This document shows, piece after piece, positions 6,441 through 13,816 of a stretch of DNA of 13,819 nt (position 1 is its first letter; every line of letters begins with the position of its first letter). Position numbers and translations under genes: made by a program. This DNA comes from an uncultured Eubacteriales bacterium. GTDB taxonomy: Bacteria; Bacillota_A; Clostridia; Oscillospirales; Oscillospiraceae. The notes beneath the pieces were generated by a model. The model ran no database searches and was not told the origin of the DNA. It saw nothing but the letters and a program-made list of their open reading frames with translations. Location: NCBI GenBank assembly GCA_949739085.1, contig CATIYU010000120.1:1-13819 (forward strand), written 5' to 3'.

Positions 6441-7397
6441 ATGAAGCCCAAGCAGCTGAAAAAGGGGGACGCCATCGGACTTGTCTCCCCGGCCAGCGCC
6501 CAGTACAACCGCAGCTGGATCACCCGCAGCGTGTCCGCCCTGGAGAGCTGGGGCTACAAGGTGGTCCTGGGAAAGCACGCTGCCCGGAAGCACGGTTTTT
6601 TCGCCGGCACGGACCAGGAGCGGTCCTCAGACCTCAACGAGATGTTCCGGCGGGAGGATGTGGACGCGGTGATGGCCATCGACGGCGGCTACGGCAGCGC
6701 CCGGCTCCTCCGGTACCTGGATTTTGACGCCATCCGTCAAAATCCCAAGATTTTTCTGGGTTTCAGCGACATCACCATCCTCCACCTGGCCATCAACAAG
6801 CTGACGGGCCTGACCACCTTCCACGGCCCCGGGGCCTGCAGCTTTCCGGAGGAGTACCTCACCGCCTACACCAAGGCCCAGCTGGAAAAGGCCCTGTGCG
6901 CGGCGGAGCCGGTGGGGGAGATCGCTCTGGCCAACCCCAAGAAATATATCCACGCCATCGGTTCCGGCGCGGTGGAGGCCCCCATTATCGGCGGCAACAT
7001 GAGCATGATCTGCACCACCCTGGGCACCCCCTATGAGATTGACGTAACGGGCAAGGTTCTCTTTCTGGAGGACGTGCATCTGGAGCCCTGGTACATTGAC
7101 CACAACATGGCCCACCTGATGAACGCCGGCAAGCTGGCGGAGGCGGCGGGAATCGTCATCGGGGAGTGCCGGGACTGCGAGCCCAGAACTCACCAGCCCG
7201 CCTACTACGCCGACACCAGCATTGAGGATATCTTTGAGGAGTACCTCTCCCCCCTGGGGATCCCCGTCCTCTTCGGCTACCCCCTGGGGCACACCGCCGA
7301 CATTGCCACGCTGCCCATGGGTGTCATGGTGCGCTTGGATGCGGATAAAAAGCAGTTTGCCGTGCTGGAGAGCGGCGTGCAGGCTGCCAATTCATGA
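6441..7397 (+). CDS. ldcA: S66-family LD-carboxypeptidase (LdcA/MccF-like)
   Basis: Cytosolic serine peptidase of family S66. LdcA members remove the terminal D-Ala from murein tetrapeptide during cell-wall recycling; MccF members cleave microcin C-type peptide-nucleotide conjugates. The 318 residues hold the family triad: nucleophile Ser109 in GFSDIT, Glu210 in LFLEDVHLEPW and His284 in PLGHTAD, which correspond to Ser115, Glu217 and His285 of P. aeruginosa LdcA. The oxyanion-side motif AIDGGYGS (79-86) is also present. Only three bases separate it from ddaH, and no Shine-Dalgarno sequence precedes the ATG, so translation probably relies on coupling. Its stop overlaps the oppA start (ATGA). 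Sitting between a methylarginine hydrolase and a peptide importer, it may trim imported peptides. Murein peptide recycling and antibiotic resistance are alternatives. Confidence 0.9.
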   Translation: MKPKQLKKGDAIGLVSPASAQYNRSWITRSVSALESWGYKVVLGKHAARKHGFFAGTDQERSSDLNEMFRREDVDAVMAIDGGYGSARLLRYLDFDAIRQNPKIFLGFSDITILHLAINKLTGLTTFHGPGACSFPEEYLTAYTKAQLEKALCAAEPVGEIALANPKKYIHAIGSGAVEAPIIGGNMSMICTTLGTPYEIDVTGKVLFLEDVHLEPWYIDHNMAHLMNAGKLAEAAGIVIGECRDCEPRTHQPAYYADTSIEDIFEEYLSPLGIPVLFGYPLGHTADIATLPMGVMVRLDADKKQFAVLESGVQAANS

Positions 7398-9055
7398 AGA
7401 AAGTGAGCGCTTTTATGAAAAAAATAAGACTGATCGCGGGCGCGCTGTCCATCCTGATGCTGGTTGGCTGTCTCGCCGGCTGCGGCTCCTCCGGCGGCGA
7501 CGAGCAGGTCTACAACACCTATATCGTGGCGGATCCCACCATCTTTGACTCGGCCCTGGCCACCGATACCATCGCCCTGAACATGCTGGTCAACCTGATG
7601 GAGCCCCTCCTCCGGCTCAACGAGCGGGAGGACGGAACCGTGGAGACTCTGGAGGCCGGCGCGGAGTCCTACACCGTCAGCGACGACGGCCTCACATGGA
7701 CCTTCAAAATCCGGGACAACCAGTGGAGCGACGGCGTGCCCGTCACGGCCGACGACTACGCCTACGGCATCTCCCGGGTCCTGGACCCGGAGGTGGGCGC
7801 GGCCTACAGCTACCTCTTCCTCTCCATCAAGAACGCCGAGGCCGTCAACTACGGCGAGGCGCCCCTGGAGGAGCTGGGCGTCAGGGCCCTGGATGAAAAG
7901 ACTCTGGAGATCACTCTGGAGGGCCCCAACTCCTACTTTATGGACCTGCTCTGCCACAGCGCCATGCTCCCCGTCCGGCGGGACATTGTGGAGCAGTACG
8001 GCGACGCCTACGGCACCGAGGCGGACAAGATGGTCTACAACGGTCCCTTCCGGGCGGAGAGCTGGACCCACAACAGCGAGGTCGTGCTGGCGAAGAACGA
8101 CACCTACTGGGACAGCGGCTCCGTGAGGCTGGAGAGAATCAACTACAAGGTCATTCAGGACGAGAACGCGGTCTACAGCTCCCTGGAGAACGGCTCCATT
8201 GACAGCGCCAGCACCATGAGCAAGGAGTGGACGGATCAGTTCCTGGCCAACGACCGGCTGGTCCACGTGCAGGCGGACTCCGCCAGCACCTACTACCAGT
8301 ACTACAACCAGTATGACGAGCTCTTCTCCAACGTCAACGTCCGCAAGGCCTTCACCCTGGCGGTGGACCGGGAGGATCTCAACGAGGTCATCTATGACGG
8401 GATGAAGATCCCCGCCTACAGCATGGTCCCCACCGGCGTCTATGTCGGCGGCCAGGAGTACGCCGGACTGGGCGTGAAGCCCATCGAGGAGCTGGCCCAG
8501 GAGAGCGCCGACCCCAGGGACCTGCTGGTTCAGGGCCTGCAGGAGCTGGGGATGGACCCGGACCCCACCAAGCTGACGGTTACGCTGTCCCTGGGCGGCA
8601 CCGACCAGTGGACGAGGACCCTGGCGGAGTATATGCAGCAGACCTACAAGGAGACCCTTGGGGTCAACCTGGAGATTGAGATGCTGGACTGGGGCGCCTT
8701 CATCGACAACTACTACAACTACGACTACCAGATGGCCCAGATGTCCTTCGGCGCGGAGTGGAACGATCCCCTGGCCATGCTCTCCAGCGCGGAGAGCAGT
8801 CAGGACGGCTTCTGCATCGGCTGGGGCGACGAGCGCTTGGACGAGCTGCTGGCCCAGGCAACCGCCACCACGGACAGCCAGGAGAAGATCCGCCTCATCC
8901 AGGAGGTTGAGGAGATCTTCCTCAAGGAGGCCGCCTGTGTCTGCCCCCTGACCTTCAGCACCTACGACTCCTTCACCTATGACTATGTCAAGGGCGTCCA
9001 GTACTCCAACTTTGTCACCACCGGCTTCAAGTACACCTACATCGAGGGGAAATAA
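7394..9055 (+). CDS. oppA: Oligopeptide ABC transporter substrate-binding lipoprotein (SBP family 5)
   Basis: Captures peptides outside the membrane for the OppBCDF importer encoded next to it. 553 residues, typical for OppA/DppA. The N-terminal signal has lysines, a hydrophobic core and two successive lipobox candidates, LVGC (Cys26) and LAGC (Cys30); either cysteine could become the lipidated first residue. The segment NQWSDGVPVTADDYAYG (about residues 111-127) is the conserved family signature. The start at 7394 overlaps the ldcA stop as ATGA. A second in-frame ATG at 7415 would give a signal peptide of more ordinary length, and neither has a strong ribosome binding site. A 102-base gap with two hairpins separates it from oppB. 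Peptide specificity cannot be read from the sequence. Confidence 0.92.
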   Translation: MKKVSAFMKKIRLIAGALSILMLVGCLAGCGSSGGDEQVYNTYIVADPTIFDSALATDTIALNMLVNLMEPLLRLNEREDGTVETLEAGAESYTVSDDGLTWTFKIRDNQWSDGVPVTADDYAYGISRVLDPEVGAAYSYLFLSIKNAEAVNYGEAPLEELGVRALDEKTLEITLEGPNSYFMDLLCHSAMLPVRRDIVEQYGDAYGTEADKMVYNGPFRAESWTHNSEVVLAKNDTYWDSGSVRLERINYKVIQDENAVYSSLENGSIDSASTMSKEWTDQFLANDRLVHVQADSASTYYQYYNQYDELFSNVNVRKAFTLAVDREDLNEVIYDGMKIPAYSMVPTGVYVGGQEYAGLGVKPIEELAQESADPRDLLVQGLQELGMDPDPTKLTVTLSLGGTDQWTRTLAEYMQQTYKETLGVNLEIEMLDWGAFIDNYYNYDYQMAQMSFGAEWNDPLAMLSSAESSQDGFCIGWGDERLDELLAQATATTDSQEKIRLIQEVEEIFLKEAACVCPLTFSTYDSFTYDYVKGVQYSNFVTTGFKYTYIEGK

Positions 9056-9069
9056 CCGAGAGGCAAAGC

Positions 9070-9106
9070 CGGCGGCAGAGGGGGGCCCGCGCCCCCTCTG
9101 CCGTCG
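9070..9106 (+). other. GC-rich hairpin between oppA and oppB
   Basis: CGGCAGAGGGGG (9073-9084) pairs with CCCCCTCTGCCG (9092-9103) around a seven-base loop. Three more outer pairs (one G-U) extend the stem to about 15 bp. It begins about 15 bases after the oppA stop. No T-run follows, so it is unlikely to be a full intrinsic terminator. It is well placed to protect the oppA message from 3' decay or to lower permease expression. Confidence 0.7.
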
Positions 9107-9118
9107 CTCTGAATCATG

Positions 9119-9138
9119 GGCGCCGGACGTCCGGCGCC
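9119..9138 (+). other. Perfect 20-base palindrome upstream of oppB
   Basis: GGCGCCGGAC (9119-9128) is followed directly by its reverse complement GTCCGGCGCC (9129-9138). As RNA this gives an 8-bp stem with an ACGT loop, ending a few bases before the oppB ribosome binding site. It could limit ribosome access to oppB or be a protein-binding dyad. Confidence 0.6.
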
Positions 9139-9157
9139 GCGAAAGGAGTGAGACGCC

Positions 9158-10093
9158 ATGGCAAAATATATTCTCAAGCGCTTCGCCTATATGCTTGTCA
9201 CCCTGTTCTGCATCACAGCGGCCACCTTCTTTTTGATGCACTCCATTCCCGGCGATCCCCTCTCCTATATGGCGAAGAAGCTGCCGGAGCAGACCAGGAT
9301 AAACTACTACGCCAAATACGGGCTGGATAAGTCCAACGTGGAGCAGTTCGGCATCTTCCTGAAGAATGTAGTGACAAAGGGGGACTTCGGCGAGTCCCTG
9401 CGCTACCCGGGGCGCAGCGTCACGGACACCATTCTCAAGGGCTCGGCGGTGTCCGCCGCGGTGGGCTTCCAGGCGCTGATTATCGGCGTCGCTATTGGCA
9501 TTGCGCTGGGAATTGTGGCCGCCTATTTCCGAAACCGCTGGCCGGACTACCTCATTATGTTCCTGGCCATATTGGGCGTGACCATACCGGTGTTCGTCTT
9601 TGCCTCGGTGATGCAGTACCTCTTCACGGTGAAGTACCGGCTCCTGCCCACCACGGGTTGGGGCGGCCTGCGGGAGATGGTGCTGCCCGTCATCACCCTG
9701 GCCCTGGGCTCCATCGCCGGCTACGCCCGGTATATGAAGTCCAGCGTGCTGGAGGTGATTAACCAGGACTATATCCTGACCGCCCGGGCCAAGGGAGTCA
9801 GCGAGTTCAACATCCTGCGCAGGCACGTGCTGCGAAACGCTTTCATCCCCGCGCTGACCCTGCTGGGGCCGGAGGTGGCGGCGGTGTTTACAGGCGCGTT
9901 CGTCACAGAGAAGATGTTCGGCATTCCAGGGCTGGGATTTTACTACGTCAGCTCCATCAACGACCGGGACTACACCATGATTATCGGCACAACGGTGTTC
10001 TACGCCATCCTGTTTGTGGTGATCCAACTGGTGGTGGACATTCTCTACGGCGTAGTGGACCCGCGGATTACGCTGACAAAGGCGGAGGACTAA
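9158..10093 (+). CDS. oppB: Oligopeptide/dipeptide ABC transporter permease, first subunit
   Basis: Inner-membrane channel subunit of the peptide importer, 311 residues. It opens with the DppB/OppB-type MAKYILKRFAYM and a first membrane segment, then the conserved HSIPGDP (28-34) and about five more hydrophobic segments. The ATPase-docking motif reads TARAKGVSE (208-216), followed by LRNAFIPAL. AAAGGAG lies nine bases upstream of the ATG. It ends with TAA fused to the ribosome binding site of oppC (TAAGGAGG). Membrane topology and motifs are clear; the opp versus dpp label rests on family resemblance only. Confidence 0.94.
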   Translation: MAKYILKRFAYMLVTLFCITAATFFLMHSIPGDPLSYMAKKLPEQTRINYYAKYGLDKSNVEQFGIFLKNVVTKGDFGESLRYPGRSVTDTILKGSAVSAAVGFQALIIGVAIGIALGIVAAYFRNRWPDYLIMFLAILGVTIPVFVFASVMQYLFTVKYRLLPTTGWGGLREMVLPVITLALGSIAGYARYMKSSVLEVINQDYILTARAKGVSEFNILRRHVLRNAFIPALTLLGPEVAAVFTGAFVTEKMFGIPGLGFYYVSSINDRDYTMIIGTTVFYAILFVVIQLVVDILYGVVDPRITLTKAED

Positions 10094-10098
10094 GGAGG
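10092..10098 (+). promoter_or_regulatory. Ribosome binding site that sets the oppC start
   Basis: AAGGAGG overlaps the oppB stop codon and sits five bases before the ATG at 10104. A GTG two codons earlier (10098) overlaps this site and so cannot be the functional start. Confidence 0.8.
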
Positions 10099-10103
10099 TG
10101 CGC

Positions 10104-11024
10104 ATGGAACAGATTCCCCAGGAAAAATTCCGGATCGTCGGCGTGGAGGAGGGCGGAACCGAGCACGCCGCCCGCAGGCAGGTGGGCTACTGGCAGGACG
10201 CCTGGCGCAGGCTCCGGCAGAATAAGACCGCTATGGCGGCCCTGGTTCTGCTGGCGGTGCTGCTGGTGATGACCCTTATCGGCCCCAACCTCACCGGCTA
10301 CTCCTTTGAGCAGATGGACCGGGAGGCCAAGAACATGGCTCCCTCCGCCCAGCACTGGTTCGGCACCGACGATTTGGGCCGGGACCTCTTCACCCGCGTC
10401 TGGCAGGGGGGGCGGGTCTCTATGACCATCGGCCTGCTGGGGGCCCTGGTCAGCACGGTGATCGGCGTCATCTACGGCAGCATCTCCGCCTTTTTCGGCG
10501 GCGTGGTGGACAACGTCATGATGCGGATTGTGGAAATTCTCATCAGCATCCCCTACCTGATTATTGTGATTCTTATCTCCGTCATTACCGACAGCCACAG
10601 CCTGGGAACCCTGATCCTGGCTCTGACCCTGACGGGGTGGTGCGGCACCGCCCGGCTCATCCGGGGCCAGATCCTCCAGCTGCGGGAGCAGGAGTACGTC
10701 CTGGCGGCGGAGGCCCTGGGCGTCAGCCCTCTGCGGGTAATTGTCAAGCATTTGATCCCCAACACCCTGGGCCTCATCATCGTGGGCGTCACCTTCGACA
10801 TCCCCGGCTACATCTTCTCCGAGGCGTTCCTCAGCTACATCGGCCTGGGCATCCAGCCGCCGGAGACCAGCTGGGGCGCCCTGGCCAGCGCCGCCCAGCA
10901 GAACTTCCGCTTCTACCCCTACCAGCTCTTTCTGCCGTCTCTGATGATCGCGCTGACCATGCTGTCCTTCACCCTGCTGGGCGACGGCCTGCGCGACGCT
11001 CTGGACCCGCAGCTGCGCCAGTAA
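10104..11024 (+). CDS. oppC: Oligopeptide/dipeptide ABC transporter permease, second subunit
   Basis: Partner membrane subunit of OppB, 306 residues from the ATG at 10104. A cytosolic N-terminus with WRRLRQNK (about 34-41) precedes the first membrane segment, as in the OppC N-terminal domain. The extracytoplasmic motif HWFGTDDLGRD (about 84-94) is a hallmark of OppC/DppC. The docking motif appears as AAEALGVSP, followed by a helix ending near LIPNTLG. The ending LLGDGLRDALDPQ is typical for the family. The TAA stop is fused to AAGGAGG for oppD, 12 bases before its ATG. Confidence 0.94.
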   Translation: MEQIPQEKFRIVGVEEGGTEHAARRQVGYWQDAWRRLRQNKTAMAALVLLAVLLVMTLIGPNLTGYSFEQMDREAKNMAPSAQHWFGTDDLGRDLFTRVWQGGRVSMTIGLLGALVSTVIGVIYGSISAFFGGVVDNVMMRIVEILISIPYLIIVILISVITDSHSLGTLILALTLTGWCGTARLIRGQILQLREQEYVLAAEALGVSPLRVIVKHLIPNTLGLIIVGVTFDIPGYIFSEAFLSYIGLGIQPPETSWGALASAAQQNFRFYPYQLFLPSLMIALTMLSFTLLGDGLRDALDPQLRQ

Positions 11025-11036
11025 GGAGGAGAGCGT

Positions 11037-12059
11037 ATGGAACGAATTTTGGAAGTCAAGGATCTCCATGTCCACTTTAACACCTACGCCGGAAAGATCC
11101 GGGCAGTCCGGGGTGTGTCCTTCCACCTGAACCGGGGGGAGACGCTGGCCATTGTGGGGGAGTCCGGCTGCGGCAAGACCGTCACCTCCAAGGCCCTGCT
11201 GCGGCTTTATAAGCCGCCCCAGGTGGGGATTGGCGAGACGTCCCAGATCCTCTACAGCGGGGAGGATGTGCTGAAAATGGGCAAAAAGCGGCTTCAGGAC
11301 TACCGGGGCCACCAGGTGGGCATGGTCTTTCAGGACCCCATGACCAGCCTCAACCCCACCATGAAGGTGGGCGACCAGATCGCCGAGGCCCTGCTCATCC
11401 ACAACAAGATCTCCAAGAAGGAGGCCAGGACCCAGGCGGTGGAGGCCCTGAAGCTGGTGAACATCCCCAACCCGGAGAAGCGGGCGGAGTGCTATCCCCA
11501 CCAACTCTCCGGCGGCATGCGCCAGCGGGTGGTGATCGCCATCGCCCTCTCCTGCCACCCCAGCGTCATTGTGGCGGACGAGCCCACCACGGCCCTGGAT
11601 GTCACTATCCAGGCCCAGATTCTGGACCTTCTGGCGGAGATTAAGGAAAAGACCGGCACGGCCATTATCCTCGTCACCCACGATCTGGGGGTGGTGGCCA
11701 ATTTCGCCACCCGTATCCAGGTGATGTACGCCGGCCAGATCATGGAGCGGGGAACCACTCGGGAGATCTTCTACCAGCCCAGCCACCCCTATACGGAGGC
11801 GCTGCTGAACTCCGTGCCCAAGCTCTCCAGCAAGGACAAAGGGGAGCTCTACTCCCTCAAGGGCACGCCGCCGGATCTGATCTTGGACCTGGCCTGCTGT
11901 CCCTTCTGCGCCCGGTGCCCCTACTGCATGCCCATCTGCAGGGAGCGGATGCCGGAGGAGACGGCGCTGAGCGATACCCACCGGGTATCCTGCTGGCTCC
12001 AGCACCCCAGCGCCCCCGCTGTGGGGAGCCTCAACAACGCTCGGAAGGCAGGTGAATGA
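11037..12059 (+). CDS. oppD: Oligopeptide ABC transporter ATPase OppD, cysteine-rich C-terminus
   Basis: One of two ATPases powering the peptide importer, 340 residues. Walker A GESGCGKT (41-48), Q-loop Gln99, signature LSGGM (157-161), Walker B VADE (179-182) and His215 are all present. The C-terminal oligopeptide-transporter domain keeps the four cysteines that hold an iron-sulfur cluster in characterised DppD homologues, here probably Cys288, Cys294, Cys301 and Cys319 (CPF, RCPY, IC, CWL). Three further cysteines, 287, 291 and 297, crowd the same loop, which is unusual. The start follows AAGGAGG by seven bases, and the gene ends three bases before oppF. Confidence 0.95.
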   Translation: MERILEVKDLHVHFNTYAGKIRAVRGVSFHLNRGETLAIVGESGCGKTVTSKALLRLYKPPQVGIGETSQILYSGEDVLKMGKKRLQDYRGHQVGMVFQDPMTSLNPTMKVGDQIAEALLIHNKISKKEARTQAVEALKLVNIPNPEKRAECYPHQLSGGMRQRVVIAIALSCHPSVIVADEPTTALDVTIQAQILDLLAEIKEKTGTAIILVTHDLGVVANFATRIQVMYAGQIMERGTTREIFYQPSHPYTEALLNSVPKLSSKDKGELYSLKGTPPDLILDLACCPFCARCPYCMPICRERMPEETALSDTHRVSCWLQHPSAPAVGSLNNARKAGE

Positions 12060-12062
12060 TCC

Positions 12063-13037
12063 ATGGCGGAAAAACAGCCTCTGGTGCAGGTGGAGAACCT
12101 GTCGAAGCACTTCATAGTGGGCAAGAGCGTCCTGCGGGCCGTGGATAACGTGAGCCTGACCATCTGCCGGGGAGAGACATTGGGCCTGGTGGGGGAGTCC
12201 GGCTGCGGCAAGACCACCTTTGGCCGCACGCTGCTCCAGCTCTACCGCCCCACCTCCGGAACCATCATCTTCGACGGAAAGAATGTCAGCGGCATGAAGC
12301 GCAGGGAGCTGGTCTCCTTCAAGAAGGACGCCCAGATCATCTTCCAGGACCCCTATGCCAGCCTGGATCCCCGCATGACCATTGGCGACATTGTGGCAGA
12401 GGGACTCAACGTCCATTTCTCCCTCAGCGGGGAGGAGAAGCGGCAAAAGGCGGCCGCTCTTCTCCAAAAGGTGGGACTGGGGGAGGACTACATCAGCCGC
12501 TACGCCCACGAGCTCTCCGGCGGACAGCGCCAGCGGGTGGGCATCGCCCGGGCCCTGGCGGTAGAGCCCAGGTTCATTGTCTGCGACGAGCCCATCAGCG
12601 CCCTGGACGTGTCCATCCAGGCCCAGGTGATCAACCTTCTCATTCAGCTGCAGCGGGATTTCTCGCTGACCTATCTCTTTATCTCCCACGACCTGTCCAT
12701 GGTCCGCTACATCTCCGACCGCATCGGCGTGATGTACCTGGGCTCGCTGATGGAGCTGGCGGACAATGAGACCCTGTACAGCGACCCGGTCCACCCCTAC
12801 ACCCAGGCGCTGCTCTCGGCTATCCCGGTGGCGGACCCGGATCTGGGCACGGTGCGCCAGCGCATTAAGCTGGAGGGGGAGATCCCCAGCCCCATCAATA
12901 TGCCCTCCGGCTGCAAGTTCCACCAGCGCTGCCGCTGTGCCCAGGAGATTTGCAGCCGGGAGCTCCCCGAGCTGCGGGAGCTGCCCCCGGGCCACATGGC
13001 CGCCTGCCACTTTGCCGGGGAGCTGAGCCGGACGTAG
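12063..13037 (+). CDS. oppF: Oligopeptide ABC transporter ATPase OppF
   Basis: Second ATPase of the peptide importer, pairing with OppD. 324 residues with Walker A GESGCGKT (44-51), Q-loop Gln95, signature LSGGQ (151-155), Walker B VCDE (173-176) and His209. The C-terminal domain has cysteines at 284, 290, 297 and 315 in the family spacing, plus Cys292, consistent with an iron-sulfur or metal site. The ATG at 12063 follows the oppD stop after three bases, with AGGTGA as a modest ribosome binding site. It is the last transport gene; a 74-base gap separates it from the phosphoesterase gene. Confidence 0.95.
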   Translation: MAEKQPLVQVENLSKHFIVGKSVLRAVDNVSLTICRGETLGLVGESGCGKTTFGRTLLQLYRPTSGTIIFDGKNVSGMKRRELVSFKKDAQIIFQDPYASLDPRMTIGDIVAEGLNVHFSLSGEEKRQKAAALLQKVGLGEDYISRYAHELSGGQRQRVGIARALAVEPRFIVCDEPISALDVSIQAQVINLLIQLQRDFSLTYLFISHDLSMVRYISDRIGVMYLGSLMELADNETLYSDPVHPYTQALLSAIPVADPDLGTVRQRIKLEGEIPSPINMPSGCKFHQRCRCAQEICSRELPELRELPPGHMAACHFAGELSRT

Positions 13038-13111
13038 CGAGGCGGGGCGCGCTCCCTCCCCGGCCGGCTGTATGTATCCCGCGCTCACCAAACAACAGGA
13101 GGACAACCCCC

Positions 13112-13756
13112 ATGAAGCTGATGATTGCCTCGGACCTCCACGGGTCCGCCTACTACACGGATAAGCTGCTGGCCGCCTGGACTGAGGAGCGGCCGGACAG
13201 GCTGCTCCTGCTGGGCGACCTGCTCTACCACGGCCCCCGCAACGCCCTGCCCAGGGACTACGACTGCATGCGTGTGGCGGAGCGGCTCAATTCCCTCAAG
13301 GAACGTATCACCGCCGTCCGGGGCAACTGCGACTGCGAGGTGGACCAGATGGTGCTGGAGTTTCCCATGCTCGGGGACTACGCCCTGCTGGAGGTCAACG
13401 GCCTGACCCTCTTTGCCACCCACGGCCACCTCTGGAGCGAGGACAGCCCGCCGCCCATGGCCCCGGGGACGGTCCTGCTCAACGGGCATTTCCATGTGCC
13501 GGCCTGCCGGGCCCGCGAGGGGTTCCTCTACGTGAACCCCGGCTCCACCTCCATCCCCAAGGATGGCAGCAAAGGCGGCTATCTGATCCTGGAGGACAGG
13601 ACCTTTACCTGGAAGGATATGGACGGCGGAGCGTGGAAGTCCCACACCGTCCGGGAAGAGCCTGTTATAGTGACCACAGTTGAGAACCTGTATTCACAAT
13701 CTCAAACGACCGCCTGGGCAGGCCTTTTGCCGCCCTGCATCGTTAAAAAATCTTGA
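13112..13756 (+). CDS. yfcE: YfcE-type metallophosphoesterase with extended C-terminus
   Basis: Manganese-type phosphodiesterase of the calcineurin-like fold, close to E. coli YfcE, which hydrolyses model phosphodiesters; the natural substrate is unknown. Metal-site motifs in order: SDLHG (Asp8, His10), GDLLYHGPRNALP (Asp36), RGNCD (Asn72), THGH (His104, His106) and GHFH (His126, His128), then NPGSTSIPK. AGGAGG lies nine bases before the ATG. The frame gives 214 residues, against 184 in E. coli YfcE. The last 30 or so residues look nonconserved and run into hairpin-rich DNA. Tandem stops TAG TGA lie in the next frame at 13668-13673, right where the family normally ends. The natural stop may have been lost by a small indel or by insertion of a repeat. 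Confidence 0.9.
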   Translation: MKLMIASDLHGSAYYTDKLLAAWTEERPDRLLLLGDLLYHGPRNALPRDYDCMRVAERLNSLKERITAVRGNCDCEVDQMVLEFPMLGDYALLEVNGLTLFATHGHLWSEDSPPPMAPGTVLLNGHFHVPACRAREGFLYVNPGSTSIPKDGSKGGYLILEDRTFTWKDMDGGAWKSHTVREEPVIVTTVENLYSQSQTTAWAGLLPPCIVKKS

Positions 13757-13816
13757 AATCCACCCAGGATTCCTGCGATTTTTTGCCTCGCAGGGCGAGC
13801 AAAATTCCTCGCCCAT
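13694..13816 (-). CDS. Possible 40-codon small ORF, unrecognised (low confidence)
   Basis: A minus-strand frame starts with ATG at 13816 and ends with TGA at 13694. It gives a 40-residue product rich in Cys, Arg and Gly, with a CxxC pair (Cys6, Cys9). It remains open to the window edge upstream, so the true start may lie outside. Only three bases precede the ATG, so no ribosome binding site can be judged. It overlaps the odd 3' tail of the phosphoesterase gene on the other strand and contains all three hairpins. It may be a real small gene, the end of a longer one, or simply part of a dispersed repeat. Confidence 0.2.
   Translation of the reverse strand: MGEEFCSPCEAKNRRNPGWISRFFNDAGRQKACPGGRLRL
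13716..13735. other. Bulged hairpin near the end of the phosphoesterase gene
   Basis: GGGC-A-GGC (13716-13723) pairs with GCC-GCCC (13729-13735) around a CTTTT loop: seven pairs with one bulged A. No T-run directly follows, so a terminator role is weak. It is the first of three hairpins in this edge region. Confidence 0.4.
13772..13814. repeat. Two overlapping hairpins at the right edge
   Basis: CCTGCGA (13772-13778) pairs with TCGCAGG (13788-13794) around nine bases. GGGCGAG (13793-13799) pairs with CTCGCCC (13808-13814) around eight bases. The two share two G residues, so they either stack or compete. The shape suggests a structured RNA or an intergenic palindromic repeat; the element may continue past the window. 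Confidence 0.5.

Noticed and set aside
9070..9138. Intrinsic terminator within the opp operon
   Set aside because: Both stems are strong but no T-run follows either one, and oppB follows with a good ribosome binding site. Processing or attenuation fits better.
10098..10103. GTG start for oppC
   Set aside because: The GTG overlaps the ribosome binding site itself; the ATG at 10104 is correctly spaced.
7277..10105. Very long open frame on the minus strand (over 900 codons)
   Set aside because: It lies opposite ldcA's end, oppA and oppB, which have clear motifs and ribosome binding sites. The frame is low-complexity, rich in Gly, Val, His, Leu and Gln, and has no recognisable domain. GC-rich third positions suppress antisense stops and explain it.
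10068..13106. Very long open frame on the minus strand (over 1000 codons)
   Set aside because: It is antisense to oppC, oppD and oppF, which are certain. Same GC-driven artefact, with no domain or ribosome binding site.
13038..13111. Promoter or terminator between oppF and the phosphoesterase gene
   Set aside because: Only short GC-rich complementarities and an isolated TATGTAT are seen, with no matching -35 box and no T-run. The AGGAGG belongs to the next gene.
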